Assembly (NCBI GenBank): GCA_007129775.1
Contig: SKUV01000010.1
Coordinates: forward strand, 1 to 12,916
Length of the DNA: 12,916 nt
Source of the DNA: Paracoccaceae bacterium
GTDB lineage: Bacteria; Pseudomonadota; Alphaproteobacteria; Rhodobacterales; Rhodobacteraceae
Reading direction: 5' to 3'
The position numbers and the translations under genes were made by a program. Every line of letters begins with the position of its first letter. The stretch's first letter is position 1. Below are positions 6,958 to 12,916 of this stretch, piece after piece. The notes beneath the pieces are model-generated. The model did no database searches. It saw only the letters and a list, made by a program, of their open reading frames with translations, and was not told the origin of the DNA.

Positions 6958-7902
6958 ATGAGCAATTCGGACTGGGCGAAGCTGACGCTTCTGGCGCTCC
7001 TCTGGGGAACCACCTTTTTCTATGTGGAGATCGCGCTGACGGCGCTGCCGCCGCTGACGATCGTGCTCCTCCGGGTCGGGCTCGGGGCGCTGGTCCTGTG
7101 GGCGGTGCTGCGCCTGACGGGGGTGGCGGTGCCGCGCGACCCGGCGATCTGGCGGATGTTCTTCGTGATGGGGTTTCTCAACAACCTCGTGCCCTTCACG
7201 CTCTTTGCCTTCGGGCAGAGCCATATCGCAAGCGGCCTCGCCGCGATCCTGAATGCGACGACGCCGCTCTTCACGATCCTCGTGGCCCATGTGCTGACCG
7301 GGGATGACCGGCTGACGCCCGCCAAGGCGCTGGGGCTCGGGCTGGGCTTTGGCGGGGTCGTGGTGCTGATGGGCGGCACGGCGCTGGCGCCGGTGGGCGG
7401 GCTGGTGCTGCTGGCGCAGGCGGCCTGCGTGGGGGCGGCGCTGTCCTATGCCTTCGGCAGCGTCTACGGGCGCCGTTTCGCGCGGGCCGGCGTGCCGCCG
7501 CAGGCGACCGCCTTCGGGCAGGTTGCGGCGTCGAGCGTGATGCTCTTGCCGTTTGCGCTGATGATCGAGGCGCCGTGGCGCCTGCCGATGCCGCCGGCCC
7601 ATGTCTGGGCCGCGGTGGGGGCGCTGGCCGTGCTCGGCACCGCGCTGGCCTATGTGATCTATTTCCGGCTGCTGGCCAGCGCCGGGGCGGTCAACCTGAT
7701 GCTGGTCACCTTCCTGATCCCGGTCACCGCGCTGGCGCTGGGCATCGGCGTTCTGGGCGAACGGCTGGCGCCGCACCACCTTGCCGGCATGGGGCTGATC
7801 GGGCTGGGGCTCGTGGCCATCGACGGCCGCGCCACCGCCGCGTTGCGCCGGCGCCTGCGCGCCGGTCGGCTCAGGGCGCCCAGGTCAGGAAGTTTGCGAT
7901 AA
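6958..7902 (+). CDS. EamA/DMT superfamily transporter
   Basis: A 314-aa inner-membrane protein with ten hydrophobic helices arranged as two EamA repeats. Repeat one begins LALLWGTTFFYVEIAL and carries ILNATTPLFTILVAH with LTPAKALGLGLGFGGVVVL. Repeat two carries NLMLVTFLIPVTALALGIGVLGERLAPHHLAGMGLIGLGL. Relatives are mostly exporters of amino acids or other metabolites, but the substrate cannot be inferred here. The C-terminal tail is unusually Arg-rich (ALRRRLRAGRLRAPRSGSLR), and its last 32 bases overlap the 3' end of hisH on the other strand. A purine-rich GAGGGCGGG sits just before the ATG. It may share a transcript with the symporter 103 bases upstream. Confidence 0.93.
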   Translation: MSNSDWAKLTLLALLWGTTFFYVEIALTALPPLTIVLLRVGLGALVLWAVLRLTGVAVPRDPAIWRMFFVMGFLNNLVPFTLFAFGQSHIASGLAAILNATTPLFTILVAHVLTGDDRLTPAKALGLGLGFGGVVVLMGGTALAPVGGLVLLAQAACVGAALSYAFGSVYGRRFARAGVPPQATAFGQVAASSVMLLPFALMIEAPWRLPMPPAHVWAAVGALAVLGTALAYVIYFRLLASAGAVNLMLVTFLIPVTALALGIGVLGERLAPHHLAGMGLIGLGLVAIDGRATAALRRRLRAGRLRAPRSGSLR

Positions 7903-8509
7903 GCCGCAGCCCGGTGGCCTGGCTCTTTTCCGGGTGGAACTGGGTGCCCACCACATTGCCGCGCCCGACGATGGCGGTGATCGGTCCGCCATAATCCACA
8001 TGCGCCAGCCGGTCGGCCGGGTCATCCACCCGGAAGTGATAGGAATGCACGAAATAGGCATGATCGCCCGAGGCGATGCCCGCCAGCAGCGGGTGCCGGC
8101 CCTCCGTGATCAGGTCGTTCCAGCCCATATGCGGCACCTTCAGCGCCGGATCGGCCGGGGCGATGCGCACCACCTCGCCCCCGATCCAGCCGAAGCCCGG
8201 CGTCTCTTCGTATTCGCGCCCCCATGTGGCCAGCATCTGCATCCCCACGCAGATGCCCAGAAACGGGATCGCGCGCCGCTCCACCGCCTCGGTCAGCGCC
8301 TCTTCCATGCCCGGCACCGCCACCAGCGCGCGCCGGCAGGCCGGAAAGGCGCCGTCGCCGGGAAGCACCACCCGGTCGGCCCGCGCCACATCCTCGGCCC
8401 GGGACGAGACCAGCACATCGCCGCCCCCCACTTCGGCAGCCATGCGCTGAAACGCCTTTTCGGCCGAATGCAGGTTGCCGCTGTCGTAATCGACCAGAAC
8501 CGTCAGCAC
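7871..8509 (-). CDS. hisH: imidazole glycerol phosphate synthase glutaminase subunit HisH
   Basis: A 212-aa class I glutamine amidotransferase that hydrolyses glutamine and passes ammonia to HisF. The catalytic triad is visible: Cys87 in LGICVGMQ, and His192 and Glu194 in TQFHPEKSQ. The PGDGAFPAC loop (50-58) and VPHMGWND (125-132) are characteristic of HisH rather than other glutaminases. Length is normal. It starts 10 bases after the hisB stop, so hisB-hisH form an operon. Its last 32 bases overlap the convergent EamA gene. In many relatives hisA would follow directly; here hisA is about 2.85 kb further on. Confidence 0.98.
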   Translation of the reverse strand: MLTVLVDYDSGNLHSAEKAFQRMAAEVGGGDVLVSSRAEDVARADRVVLPGDGAFPACRRALVAVPGMEEALTEAVERRAIPFLGICVGMQMLATWGREYEETPGFGWIGGEVVRIAPADPALKVPHMGWNDLITEGRHPLLAGIASGDHAYFVHSYHFRVDDPADRLAHVDYGGPITAIVGRGNVVGTQFHPEKSQATGLRLIANFLTWAP

Positions 8510-8519
8510 CGCCGCCCCC

Positions 8520-9107
8520 TCACAGCGCGCCCTTGGTCGAGGGGATGGCGCCGGCCTGCCTCGGGTCGGGCTCCACCGCCGCGCGCAGGGCCTGCGCCAC
8601 CGCCTTGAACGCCGCCTCGGCGATGTGGTGGCTGTTGACGCCGTGGATCATGTCCACATGCAGCGTGATCCCGCCATGGGTCGCGAGCGCCTGAAAGAAC
8701 TCGCGCACAAGCTCGGTATCGAAGCTGCCGACCTTCGCCGTGGGAAAGGCCACGTTCCACACCAGAAAGGGCCGCCCCGACAGATCGAGCGCGGCGCGCA
8801 GCAGCGCGTCGTCCATGGGCAGATGGCAGGCACCATAGCGCCGGATGCCGCGCTTGTCGCCCAGCGCCTGCGCAAGGGCCTGCCCAAGCACGATGCCGCA
8901 ATCCTCCACGCAATGGTGATCGTCGATATGCAGATCACCCTGAGCCCACAGGGTGATGTCGATCAGGCTGTGGCGCGCAAGCTGGTCGAGCATATGGTCG
9001 AAAAAGCCGATCCCCGTGGCGATCTCGCGCGCGCCGTTGCCGTCGAGGTTCAGCGTCGCCGAAATATCGGTCTCGGCGGTCTTGCGGGTGATGGTGCTCG
9101 TGCGCAT
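8520..9107 (-). CDS. hisB: imidazoleglycerol-phosphate dehydratase HisB
   Basis: A 195-aa monofunctional IGP dehydratase, without the histidinol-phosphatase domain found in the enterobacterial fusion. It dehydrates imidazole glycerol phosphate to imidazole acetol phosphate and needs manganese. The metal-binding histidine motifs are intact: FFDHMLDQLARHS (35-47), IDDHHCVEDCGI (61-72) and GVNSHHIAEAAFKA (156-169). The start MRTSTITRKTAETDI is standard. It is the first gene of a hisB-hisH unit and shares its upstream region with the divergent tRNA-Gly. Confidence 0.98.
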   Translation of the reverse strand: MRTSTITRKTAETDISATLNLDGNGAREIATGIGFFDHMLDQLARHSLIDITLWAQGDLHIDDHHCVEDCGIVLGQALAQALGDKRGIRRYGACHLPMDDALLRAALDLSGRPFLVWNVAFPTAKVGSFDTELVREFFQALATHGGITLHVDMIHGVNSHHIAEAAFKAVAQALRAAVEPDPRQAGAIPSTKGAL

Positions 9108-9137
9108 GGCGCCCTCGTGCTGGTCCGGAACCCGCGC

Positions 9138-9166
9138 CTTATAGGCAGAGCCGCTGGCGAAAGGAA
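9138..9166 (-). promoter_or_regulatory. candidate promoter of hisB-hisH
   Basis: On the minus strand TTCCTT (9161-9166), a 17-base spacer, then TATAAG (9138-9143), 30 bases before the hisB ATG. The -10 is good and the -35 poor. It sits back to back with the tRNA-Gly promoter. Confidence 0.4.
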
Positions 9167-9182
9167 GCCTCGCGCTTTGGGC

Positions 9183-9211
9183 TTGCGGCGCGCGGGCCGA
9201 GGCAGTAATCA
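9183..9211 (+). promoter_or_regulatory. sigma-70 type promoter of tRNA-Gly
   Basis: TTGCGG (9183-9188), a 17-base spacer, then TAATCA (9206-9211), with the tRNA 5' end 11 bases downstream at 9223. Spacing to both elements and to the tRNA start is ideal. Confidence 0.5.
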
Positions 9212-9222
9212 GAAGCCCGCGC

Positions 9223-9296
9223 GCGGGTGTAGCTCAATGGTAGAGCAGCAGCTTCCCAAGCTGACGACGAGGGTTCGATTCCCTTCACCCGCTCCA
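9223..9296 (+). tRNA. tRNA-Gly (anticodon CCC), CCA encoded
   Basis: The acceptor stem GCGGGTG pairs with CACCCGC. The D stem is GCTC/GAGC, the anticodon stem-loop is GCAGC-TTCCCAA-GCTGA, giving anticodon CCC (reads GGG), and the T arm is GAGGG-TTCGATT-CCCTT, followed by discriminator T and an encoded CCA (9294-9296). Total 74 bases. The outermost anticodon-stem pair (G27-A43) is a mismatch, and one T-stem pair is G-T. It is divergent from hisB. Confidence 0.96.
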
Positions 9297-9609
9297 GCCC
9301 TCTCCCGCTTTGGCAAACCGGTTTCGGCTGGTTTCTTCGCACCCGCGACCCGCGGTCGATTGTGTGCGGGGGCTTGGCGCTGCCGGCGGGCCGTGAGGAA
9401 GGACGTCACGTTCCTCGGCGTTGTGCAAAGCGCCGCCCCTTTTCAGGTTCGCGTGCTGCCTTGTGCCTGAAAACGCGCGGCGAACGCGGGGGGCGACAGG
9501 GGCGCGAGCACCCCGCGGAGCCTTGCGCGACAATTCCGGCAATCGGGAGGGCTTTCCCGACGGGGCATCGGGCCGGCCGGATCGCGGGCTGGCGACGCCG
9601 CACAAACGG
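9297..9609. other. gene-free stretch after tRNA-Gly
   Basis: About 310 bases between tRNA-Gly and the terminator of the secreted-protein gene. Open frames crossing it have Arg/Pro/Gly-rich translations with no domain or codon pattern, so I see no gene. Near its start AAACCGG (9315-9321) pairs with CTGGTTT (9328-9334), a 7-bp stem with one G-T pair. This may end the tRNA transcript although the following T-run is poor. Nothing else stands out. Confidence 0.5.
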
Positions 9610-9637
9610 AAAAGGGCGCGCCTTGACAGACGCGCCC
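9610..9637 (-). terminator. probable terminator of the small secreted-protein gene
   Basis: On the minus strand GGGCGCG (9631-9637) pairs perfectly with CGCGCCC (9614-9620) around a 10-base loop, followed by four T (9610-9613). It lies 23 bases after the stop of the leftward gene. The short T-run keeps confidence moderate. Confidence 0.6.
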
Positions 9638-9660
9638 CAAATCCTGACCCGAGCCTTAAC

Positions 9661-10089
9661 TCAGCTGATATCGACAGGCGGCGGCGCAGCGGGGGGCGGC
9701 GCAGCGGGGGGCGGCGCCGGAAGCCCAACCGGCTGGTCCGCTGCAAGCTGTGAGCCGGCGGAGATGATCGCAGTAGCCTGTTGCGGGTCCTGCACCTCGG
9801 CGGCAACCTCGCCCAGAACCTGCGCTGCCGCGGCGCGAGCGTCGGGCGGCGAACCGGCGCTGGATTGCACAACGGTCTCGGCGATCAAGCCAAGTTCGGC
9901 ATCGAGCGCCGGGCCGACCACACCGGCGGCGCGCAGCGCCGCGATCTGGGCCCGGACGACGTCACCGCAATTGACAGCTGCGCCGGAGCAGGCAGCGGCG
10001 ATCGCCTGCACGTTCGCTTGCTGCGCTTCAGCCTGCGACATCGGCGCAAGCACCATGACGCCTGCCAGCAAGAACGCAAATCTCTTCAT
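9661..10089 (-). CDS. small exported protein of unknown function with proline-rich tail
   Basis: I do not recognise this 142-aa protein. It has a clear Sec signal peptide, MKRFAFLLAGVMVLAPMSQAEAQ, with cleavage likely at about residues 21-23. The mature region is Ala-rich and predicted mostly helical, with two cysteines (C34, C41) seven residues apart that could form a disulfide in the periplasm. The C-terminus is low complexity, APPPAAPPPAAPPPVDIS, encoded by two perfect 15-bp repeats (9681-9710) plus part of a third. The start is supported by GGAAAGG eight bases upstream of the ATG. It stands alone between tRNA-Gly and argS, with its own probable promoter and terminator, so it is likely a monocistronic gene. 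A periplasmic or cell-surface role is inferred from the signal only. Confidence 0.78.
   Translation of the reverse strand: MKRFAFLLAGVMVLAPMSQAEAQQANVQAIAAACSGAAVNCGDVVRAQIAALRAAGVVGPALDAELGLIAETVVQSSAGSPPDARAAAAQVLGEVAAEVQDPQQATAIISAGSQLAADQPVGLPAPPPAAPPPAAPPPVDIS
9681..9718. repeat. 15-bp tandem repeat in the proline-rich tail
   Basis: GCGGCGCAGCGGGGG occurs twice in perfect tandem (9681-9695, 9696-9710), with an 8-base partial third copy (9711-9718). It keeps the reading frame and encodes the Pro/Ala repeats, so copy-number change would lengthen or shorten the tail by five residues. Confidence 0.85.
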
Positions 10090-10159
10090 CGTTAAAACCT
10101 TTCCTGTCCTTCAGGGCACGCCTGATCCCGCGCCTGCTCGAATCTTCGGACGAACCACC

Positions 10160-10190
10160 GAGTCGCGACTCTGCCCTGAACTGTTGTCAA
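10160..10190 (-). promoter_or_regulatory. candidate promoter with palindrome upstream of the secreted-protein gene
   Basis: On the minus strand a perfect -35 TTGACA (10185-10190) lies about 100 bases before the gene. The expected -10 region is occupied by a perfect 12-bp palindrome GAGTCGCGACTC (10160-10171), and no good TATAAT match is present. A palindrome over the -10 could be a repressor or activator site. Confidence 0.4.
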
Positions 10191-10314
10191 ATTAGCACCT
10201 GCCCGCAGGGTGGTCAACCGGATGTGAGGGCGATTTCCGAAAGCCGACGTCACGAATCAGCGCGAATCGGCCGCTTTGGGCTGCGGCGAAAAGATGCCCT
10301 GTGCCAGAGGCTTG

Positions 10315-10417
10315 GCGTCCGGGTATAGCGTCCGGGTATAGCGTCCGGGTATAGCGGCCGGGTATAGCGGCCGGGTATAGCGGCCGGGTATAGCGGCCGG
10401 GTATAGCGTCCGGGTAT
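10315..10417. repeat. 13-bp minisatellite, eight tandem copies
   Basis: Eight head-to-tail copies of GCGKCCGGGTATA (K is T or G), units starting at 10315, 10328, 10341, 10354, 10367, 10380, 10393 and 10406. The variable base runs T,T,T,G,G,G,G,T; the last copy lacks only its final A. The 13-bp period shifts frame and there are no spacers, so it is neither coding nor CRISPR. It lies about 250-350 bases upstream of argS in otherwise gene-free DNA. Confidence 0.95.
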
Positions 10418-10466
10418 CGGGGCAGGGCGGATCGGCATGCGGCGGGCTGGCACGCTTTGTTCCGCG

Positions 10467-10494
10467 GCGCCTGTGCCCGGGCGCCTGTGCCCGG
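10467..10494. repeat. perfect 14-bp tandem duplication
   Basis: GCGCCTGTGCCCGG is repeated exactly twice (10467-10480, 10481-10494), 50 bases after the minisatellite in the same non-coding region upstream of argS. Function, if any, is unknown. Confidence 0.85.
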
Positions 10495-10565
10495 ATTTTG
10501 CGCAGCCCGCCCTGGTCCGGAGTGCCGCCGTCGCGCTCTCCGCCGCCGGCGAAGGGGCGCGGACG

Positions 10566-10593
10566 TTGACCCTGCCCGCACCCGTGGTAAACC
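10566..10593 (+). promoter_or_regulatory. candidate promoter of argS
   Basis: TTGACC (10566-10571), a 16-base spacer, then TAAACC (10588-10593), 75 bases before the argS ATG. The -35 is strong, the -10 moderate and the spacing one base short of optimum. Confidence 0.4.
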
Positions 10594-10668
10594 CCCGGTC
10601 CGGACCTGTCGCAGCCCCGGGCCAACGGGCCGGCGCGGCCGGTCGCCCACGATCCCGGGAACACCGCC

Positions 10669-12411
10669 ATGAATGTCTTCAACGACCTGCGCGCAACGGT
10701 TCTGGCCGAACTGGATGCCATGGTCGCCGAGGGAACGCTGCCCGAGGGGCTCGATTTCGGCGCCGTGACGGTGGAGCCGCCGCGCGACCCGGCCCATGGC
10801 GATATGGCCACCAACGCCGCGATGGTGCTCGCTCGGCCCGCGGGCATGGCGCCGCGCGACATCGCCGGGGCGCTGCAGGCGCGGCTGGCGCGCGATGCGC
10901 GGTTGACGGCGGTCGAGGTGGCGGGGCCGGGGTTTCTCAACATGCGGCTCGATGCGGCGGTCTGGCGCGAGATGCTGGCCCGGATCCTTGCCGCCGGCCC
11001 CGAATTCGGCCGCGCGCAGTCCGGGGCGGGGCGGCGGGTGAATGTGGAATTCGTCTCGGCCAACCCGACCGGGCCGATGCATGTGGGCCACACCCGCGGC
11101 GCGGTTTTCGGCGATGCGCTGGCGCGGCTTCTGGCCTTCGCCGGCTGGGAGGTGACGCGCGAATACTACATCAACGACGGCGGCGCGCAGGTCGATGTGC
11201 TGGCGCGTTCGGCCTATGAACGCTATCGCGAGGCCCATGGCCACGCCCCGGCCATCGCCGAGGGGCTTTATCCCGGGGATTACCTGATCGAGGTGGGCGA
11301 GGCGCTCAGGGCCGAATACGGGCCGCGCTATCTCGACCGCCCCGAGGCGGAATGGCTGGGCCCCTTTCGCGATTTCGCGACCAAGCGGATGATGACGATG
11401 ATCCGGGCCGATCTTGCCGCGCTCGGGGTCGAGATGGATGTCTATTCCAGCGAAAAGGCGCTTTACGGCACCGGCCGGATCGAAAGCGCCATCGAGACGC
11501 TGCGCGGCATGGGGCTGATCTACGAGGGCACGCTGGAGCCGCCCAAGGGCAAGGTGCCCGAAGATTGGGAGCCGCGCGAACAGACGCTGTTCCGCTCCAC
11601 CGCCCATGGCGACGACGTGGACCGCCCGGTAAAGAAATCCGACGGCGGCTGGACCTATTTCGCCCCCGACATCGCCTATCACCACGACAAGATCGAACGT
11701 GGCTATGATCTGCTGATCGACGTCTTCGGCGCCGATCACGGCGGTTATGTCAAACGGATGAAGGCCGCGGTATCGGCGCTGTCGCAGGGCCGCGTGCCGC
11801 TGGAGATACGGCTGGTCAACCTCGTGCGGCTTTTCCGCAACGGCGAACCCTTCAAGATGTCGAAACGGGCCGGCACCTTCGTCACCTTGCGCGATGTGGT
11901 CGATCAGGTCGGCGCGGATGTGACTCGCTTCGTGATGCTCACGCGCAAGAACGACGCGCCGCTCGATTTCGATTTCGACAAGGTGCTGGAGCAATCCAAG
12001 GACAACCCGGTCTTCTACGTGCAATACGCCCATGCCCGGGCCTGTTCGGCGCTGCGCAAGGCCGCGCAGGGGCTCGATGTCTCGGACGCGGCGCTGGCAC
12101 AGGCCGATCTGAGCCACATCGCCCACCCGGCCGAGATCGCCCTTGCGCGGAAACTCGCCGAATGGCCGCGTCTGGTGGAGGTCGCCTCCGCCGCGGGCGA
12201 GCCGCATCGCGTGGCGCTTTACCTTTCGGAACTGGCGGCCGAATTCCACGGATTGTGGAACCGCGGCAATGAAGACCCGGCCCTGCGCTTCGTGCAGGAG
12301 GATGCGCCCGAGGCCACACTTGCCAAAATCGCCCTCGTGCGCGCCTGCGCCGTTGTCATTTCCTCTGCACTTGCTATCCTAGGCGTCACCCCGGCCGAAG
12401 AGATGCGCTGA
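10669..12411 (+). CDS. argS: arginyl-tRNA synthetase
   Basis: A 580-aa class Ia aminoacyl-tRNA synthetase that charges tRNA-Arg with arginine and needs the tRNA bound for activation. It has the Arg-specific N-terminal domain (HGDMATNAAMVLAR, 43-56), the ATP-binding HIGH motif as HVGH (138-141) after EFVSANPTGPM, and the second signature KMSKR from residue 396. The C-terminal anticodon-binding DALR-type domain ends SSALAILGVTPAEEMR. Length is normal. The ATG at 10669 gives the standard MNVFNDLRATVLAEL start. Its long upstream region holds two tandem repeats. The SPOR-type gene follows 78 bases downstream, the usual Rhodobacterales order. Confidence 0.98.
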   Translation: MNVFNDLRATVLAELDAMVAEGTLPEGLDFGAVTVEPPRDPAHGDMATNAAMVLARPAGMAPRDIAGALQARLARDARLTAVEVAGPGFLNMRLDAAVWREMLARILAAGPEFGRAQSGAGRRVNVEFVSANPTGPMHVGHTRGAVFGDALARLLAFAGWEVTREYYINDGGAQVDVLARSAYERYREAHGHAPAIAEGLYPGDYLIEVGEALRAEYGPRYLDRPEAEWLGPFRDFATKRMMTMIRADLAALGVEMDVYSSEKALYGTGRIESAIETLRGMGLIYEGTLEPPKGKVPEDWEPREQTLFRSTAHGDDVDRPVKKSDGGWTYFAPDIAYHHDKIERGYDLLIDVFGADHGGYVKRMKAAVSALSQGRVPLEIRLVNLVRLFRNGEPFKMSKRAGTFVTLRDVVDQVGADVTRFVMLTRKNDAPLDFDFDKVLEQSKDNPVFYVQYAHARACSALRKAAQGLDVSDAALAQADLSHIAHPAEIALARKLAEWPRLVEVASAAGEPHRVALYLSELAAEFHGLWNRGNEDPALRFVQEDAPEATLAKIALVRACAVVISSALAILGVTPAEEMR

Positions 12412-12489
12412 ATATCGCACGCCGCCGGGGCCGGAGCAGTCGGAGGGCCGGGGCACGCGTACCTGCGTCCGGCCTGCGTGAGGCGGGAT

Positions 12490-12916
12490 ATGGCAGAACT
12501 GGATTTCGACGTCGCAGATGCCGCGCCGCGCCCGTCGCGGTTTCAGGCCCTGGCGAACTGGGCCGGCGCCGCGATATCGCTGGCGCTGTTGGCCGGCATC
12601 TCGATCTGGGGTTACGGGCTGATCAAGCGCGACGTGACGGGCGTGCCGGTGGTGCGCGCGATCGAGGGGCCGCTGCGGGTGGCGCCGGACGATCCGGGCG
12701 GCAGGCAGGCGGCCTATCGCGGGCTGGCGGTGAATGCGGTTGCGGCCGAAGGTGTGGCAGCACCCGTGCCCGAGCGGGTCGTTCTGGCGCCGCCGCCCCT
12801 TCGGCTGGATTCGCCCCTGCCCGAGGCATCGACGCGGGGCGCCACGCTGGCCGCAGCAACGCCGCCGGAAACGGGGGATGAGGCCAGCGCCGCGCCCGAG
12901 CCGCAACGCGTTGCGG
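12490..12916 (+). CDS. SPOR-domain-type cell-envelope protein, N-terminal part (cut by window end)
   Basis: The frame is open from the ATG at 12490 to the window edge, giving 142 residues and no stop. A short acidic cytoplasmic head (MAELDFDVADAAPRPSRF) is followed by one membrane helix, AGAAISLALLAGISIWGYGLI (about 25-45). After that comes a periplasmic segment TGVPVVRAIEGPLRVAPDDPGG (50-71) and a long Pro/Ala-rich linker. This N-terminus, and its place directly after argS, match a Rhodobacterales protein that carries a C-terminal SPOR domain, which binds denuded peptidoglycan at division sites. The SPOR domain itself lies beyond the window and is therefore inferred, not seen. GAGGCGGGA precedes the start. 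Confidence 0.8.
   Translation, partial: MAELDFDVADAAPRPSRFQALANWAGAAISLALLAGISIWGYGLIKRDVTGVPVVRAIEGPLRVAPDDPGGRQAAYRGLAVNAVAAEGVAAPVPERVVLAPPPLRLDSPLPEASTRGATLAAATPPETGDEASAAPEPQRVA

Noticed and set aside
5016..7013. Long leftward open frame antisense to the symporter
   Set aside because: The translation is a low-complexity Arg/Gln/His/Pro string with no membrane or domain pattern, and the plus-strand symporter reading is unmistakable.
5168..7902. Recently acquired genomic island interrupting the his genes
   Set aside because: The block lies next to no tRNA and has no integrase, transposase or flanking direct repeats, and its GC and codon use match the neighbours. Rearrangement is possible but island status is unsupported.
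8625..9470. Rightward open frame opposite hisB that reads through tRNA-Gly
   Set aside because: The segment SSMVEQQLPKLTTRVRFP is the typical spurious translation of a tRNA gene, and the rest is antisense to hisB.
9420..9480. Second, degenerate tRNA after tRNA-Gly
   Set aside because: A GGTTCGCGTGC segment hints at a T loop, but no T stem, acceptor stem or anticodon arm can be formed around it.
10315..10417. CRISPR-like array or repeat protein
   Set aside because: Units are contiguous 13-mers without spacers, there are no cas genes, and the period breaks every reading frame. The repeated TRPLYPAAIPGRY-like translation is an artefact of three units making 39 bases.
10192..12249. Long leftward open frame antisense to argS
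   Set aside because: It lies opposite a certain argS, its translation is His/Arg/Gly-rich with no domain, and it crosses the 13-bp minisatellite. Long antisense frames are expected in high-GC DNA.

Overview
The window looks like chromosomal DNA of a Rhodobacterales alphaproteobacterium (Rhodobacter/Paracoccus-like family). The evidence is the high GC with strong G/C third positions, the order argS followed by a SPOR-family cell-envelope gene, the clustered but incomplete his genes (hisB, hisH, hisA, hisF and a separate hisE), and a YHS-domain protein of a type common in that order. Species cannot be told from the sequence. Most of the window is ordinary core genome; no phage, insertion sequence, CRISPR array or defence system is visible.

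Layout. 1-130: tRNA-Tyr on the minus strand with its own promoter. 270-1644: rlmB (23S rRNA methyltransferase) and an exported YHS-domain protein on the plus strand, followed by a low-GC, hairpin-rich stretch ending in a textbook intrinsic terminator (1847-1877) that may be a small RNA. 1891-5019 (minus strand, transcribed leftward): hisA, hisF, hisE, then a bacterial eRF1-like (baeRF) protein. 5168-7902 (plus strand): a two-TM small protein, a sodium:solute symporter and an EamA-type exporter. 7871-9107 (minus strand): hisB and hisH. 9223-9296: tRNA-Gly(CCC), divergent from hisB. 9661-10089 (minus): a small secreted protein of unknown function with a proline-rich tail. 10090-10668: a non-coding region with an eight-copy 13-bp tandem repeat. 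10669 to the right edge: argS and the start of its downstream membrane-anchored SPOR-type protein, cut by the window end.

How the genes work together. HisE hydrolyses PR-ATP, HisA isomerises ProFAR to PRFAR, HisH and HisF together make imidazole glycerol phosphate plus AICAR, and HisB dehydrates that product. All act in histidine synthesis. The his genes share one direction but are split by a three-gene transporter block on the opposite strand, so hisA-hisF-hisE probably has its own promoter. The transporter block and the EamA protein have no obvious link to histidine; their substrates cannot be read from the sequence.

The points most worth following up are the baeRF protein with a GQ-containing loop, the possible small RNA before the terminator at 1877, the 13-bp minisatellite upstream of argS, and the split his operon. 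None amounts to a demonstrably new system.
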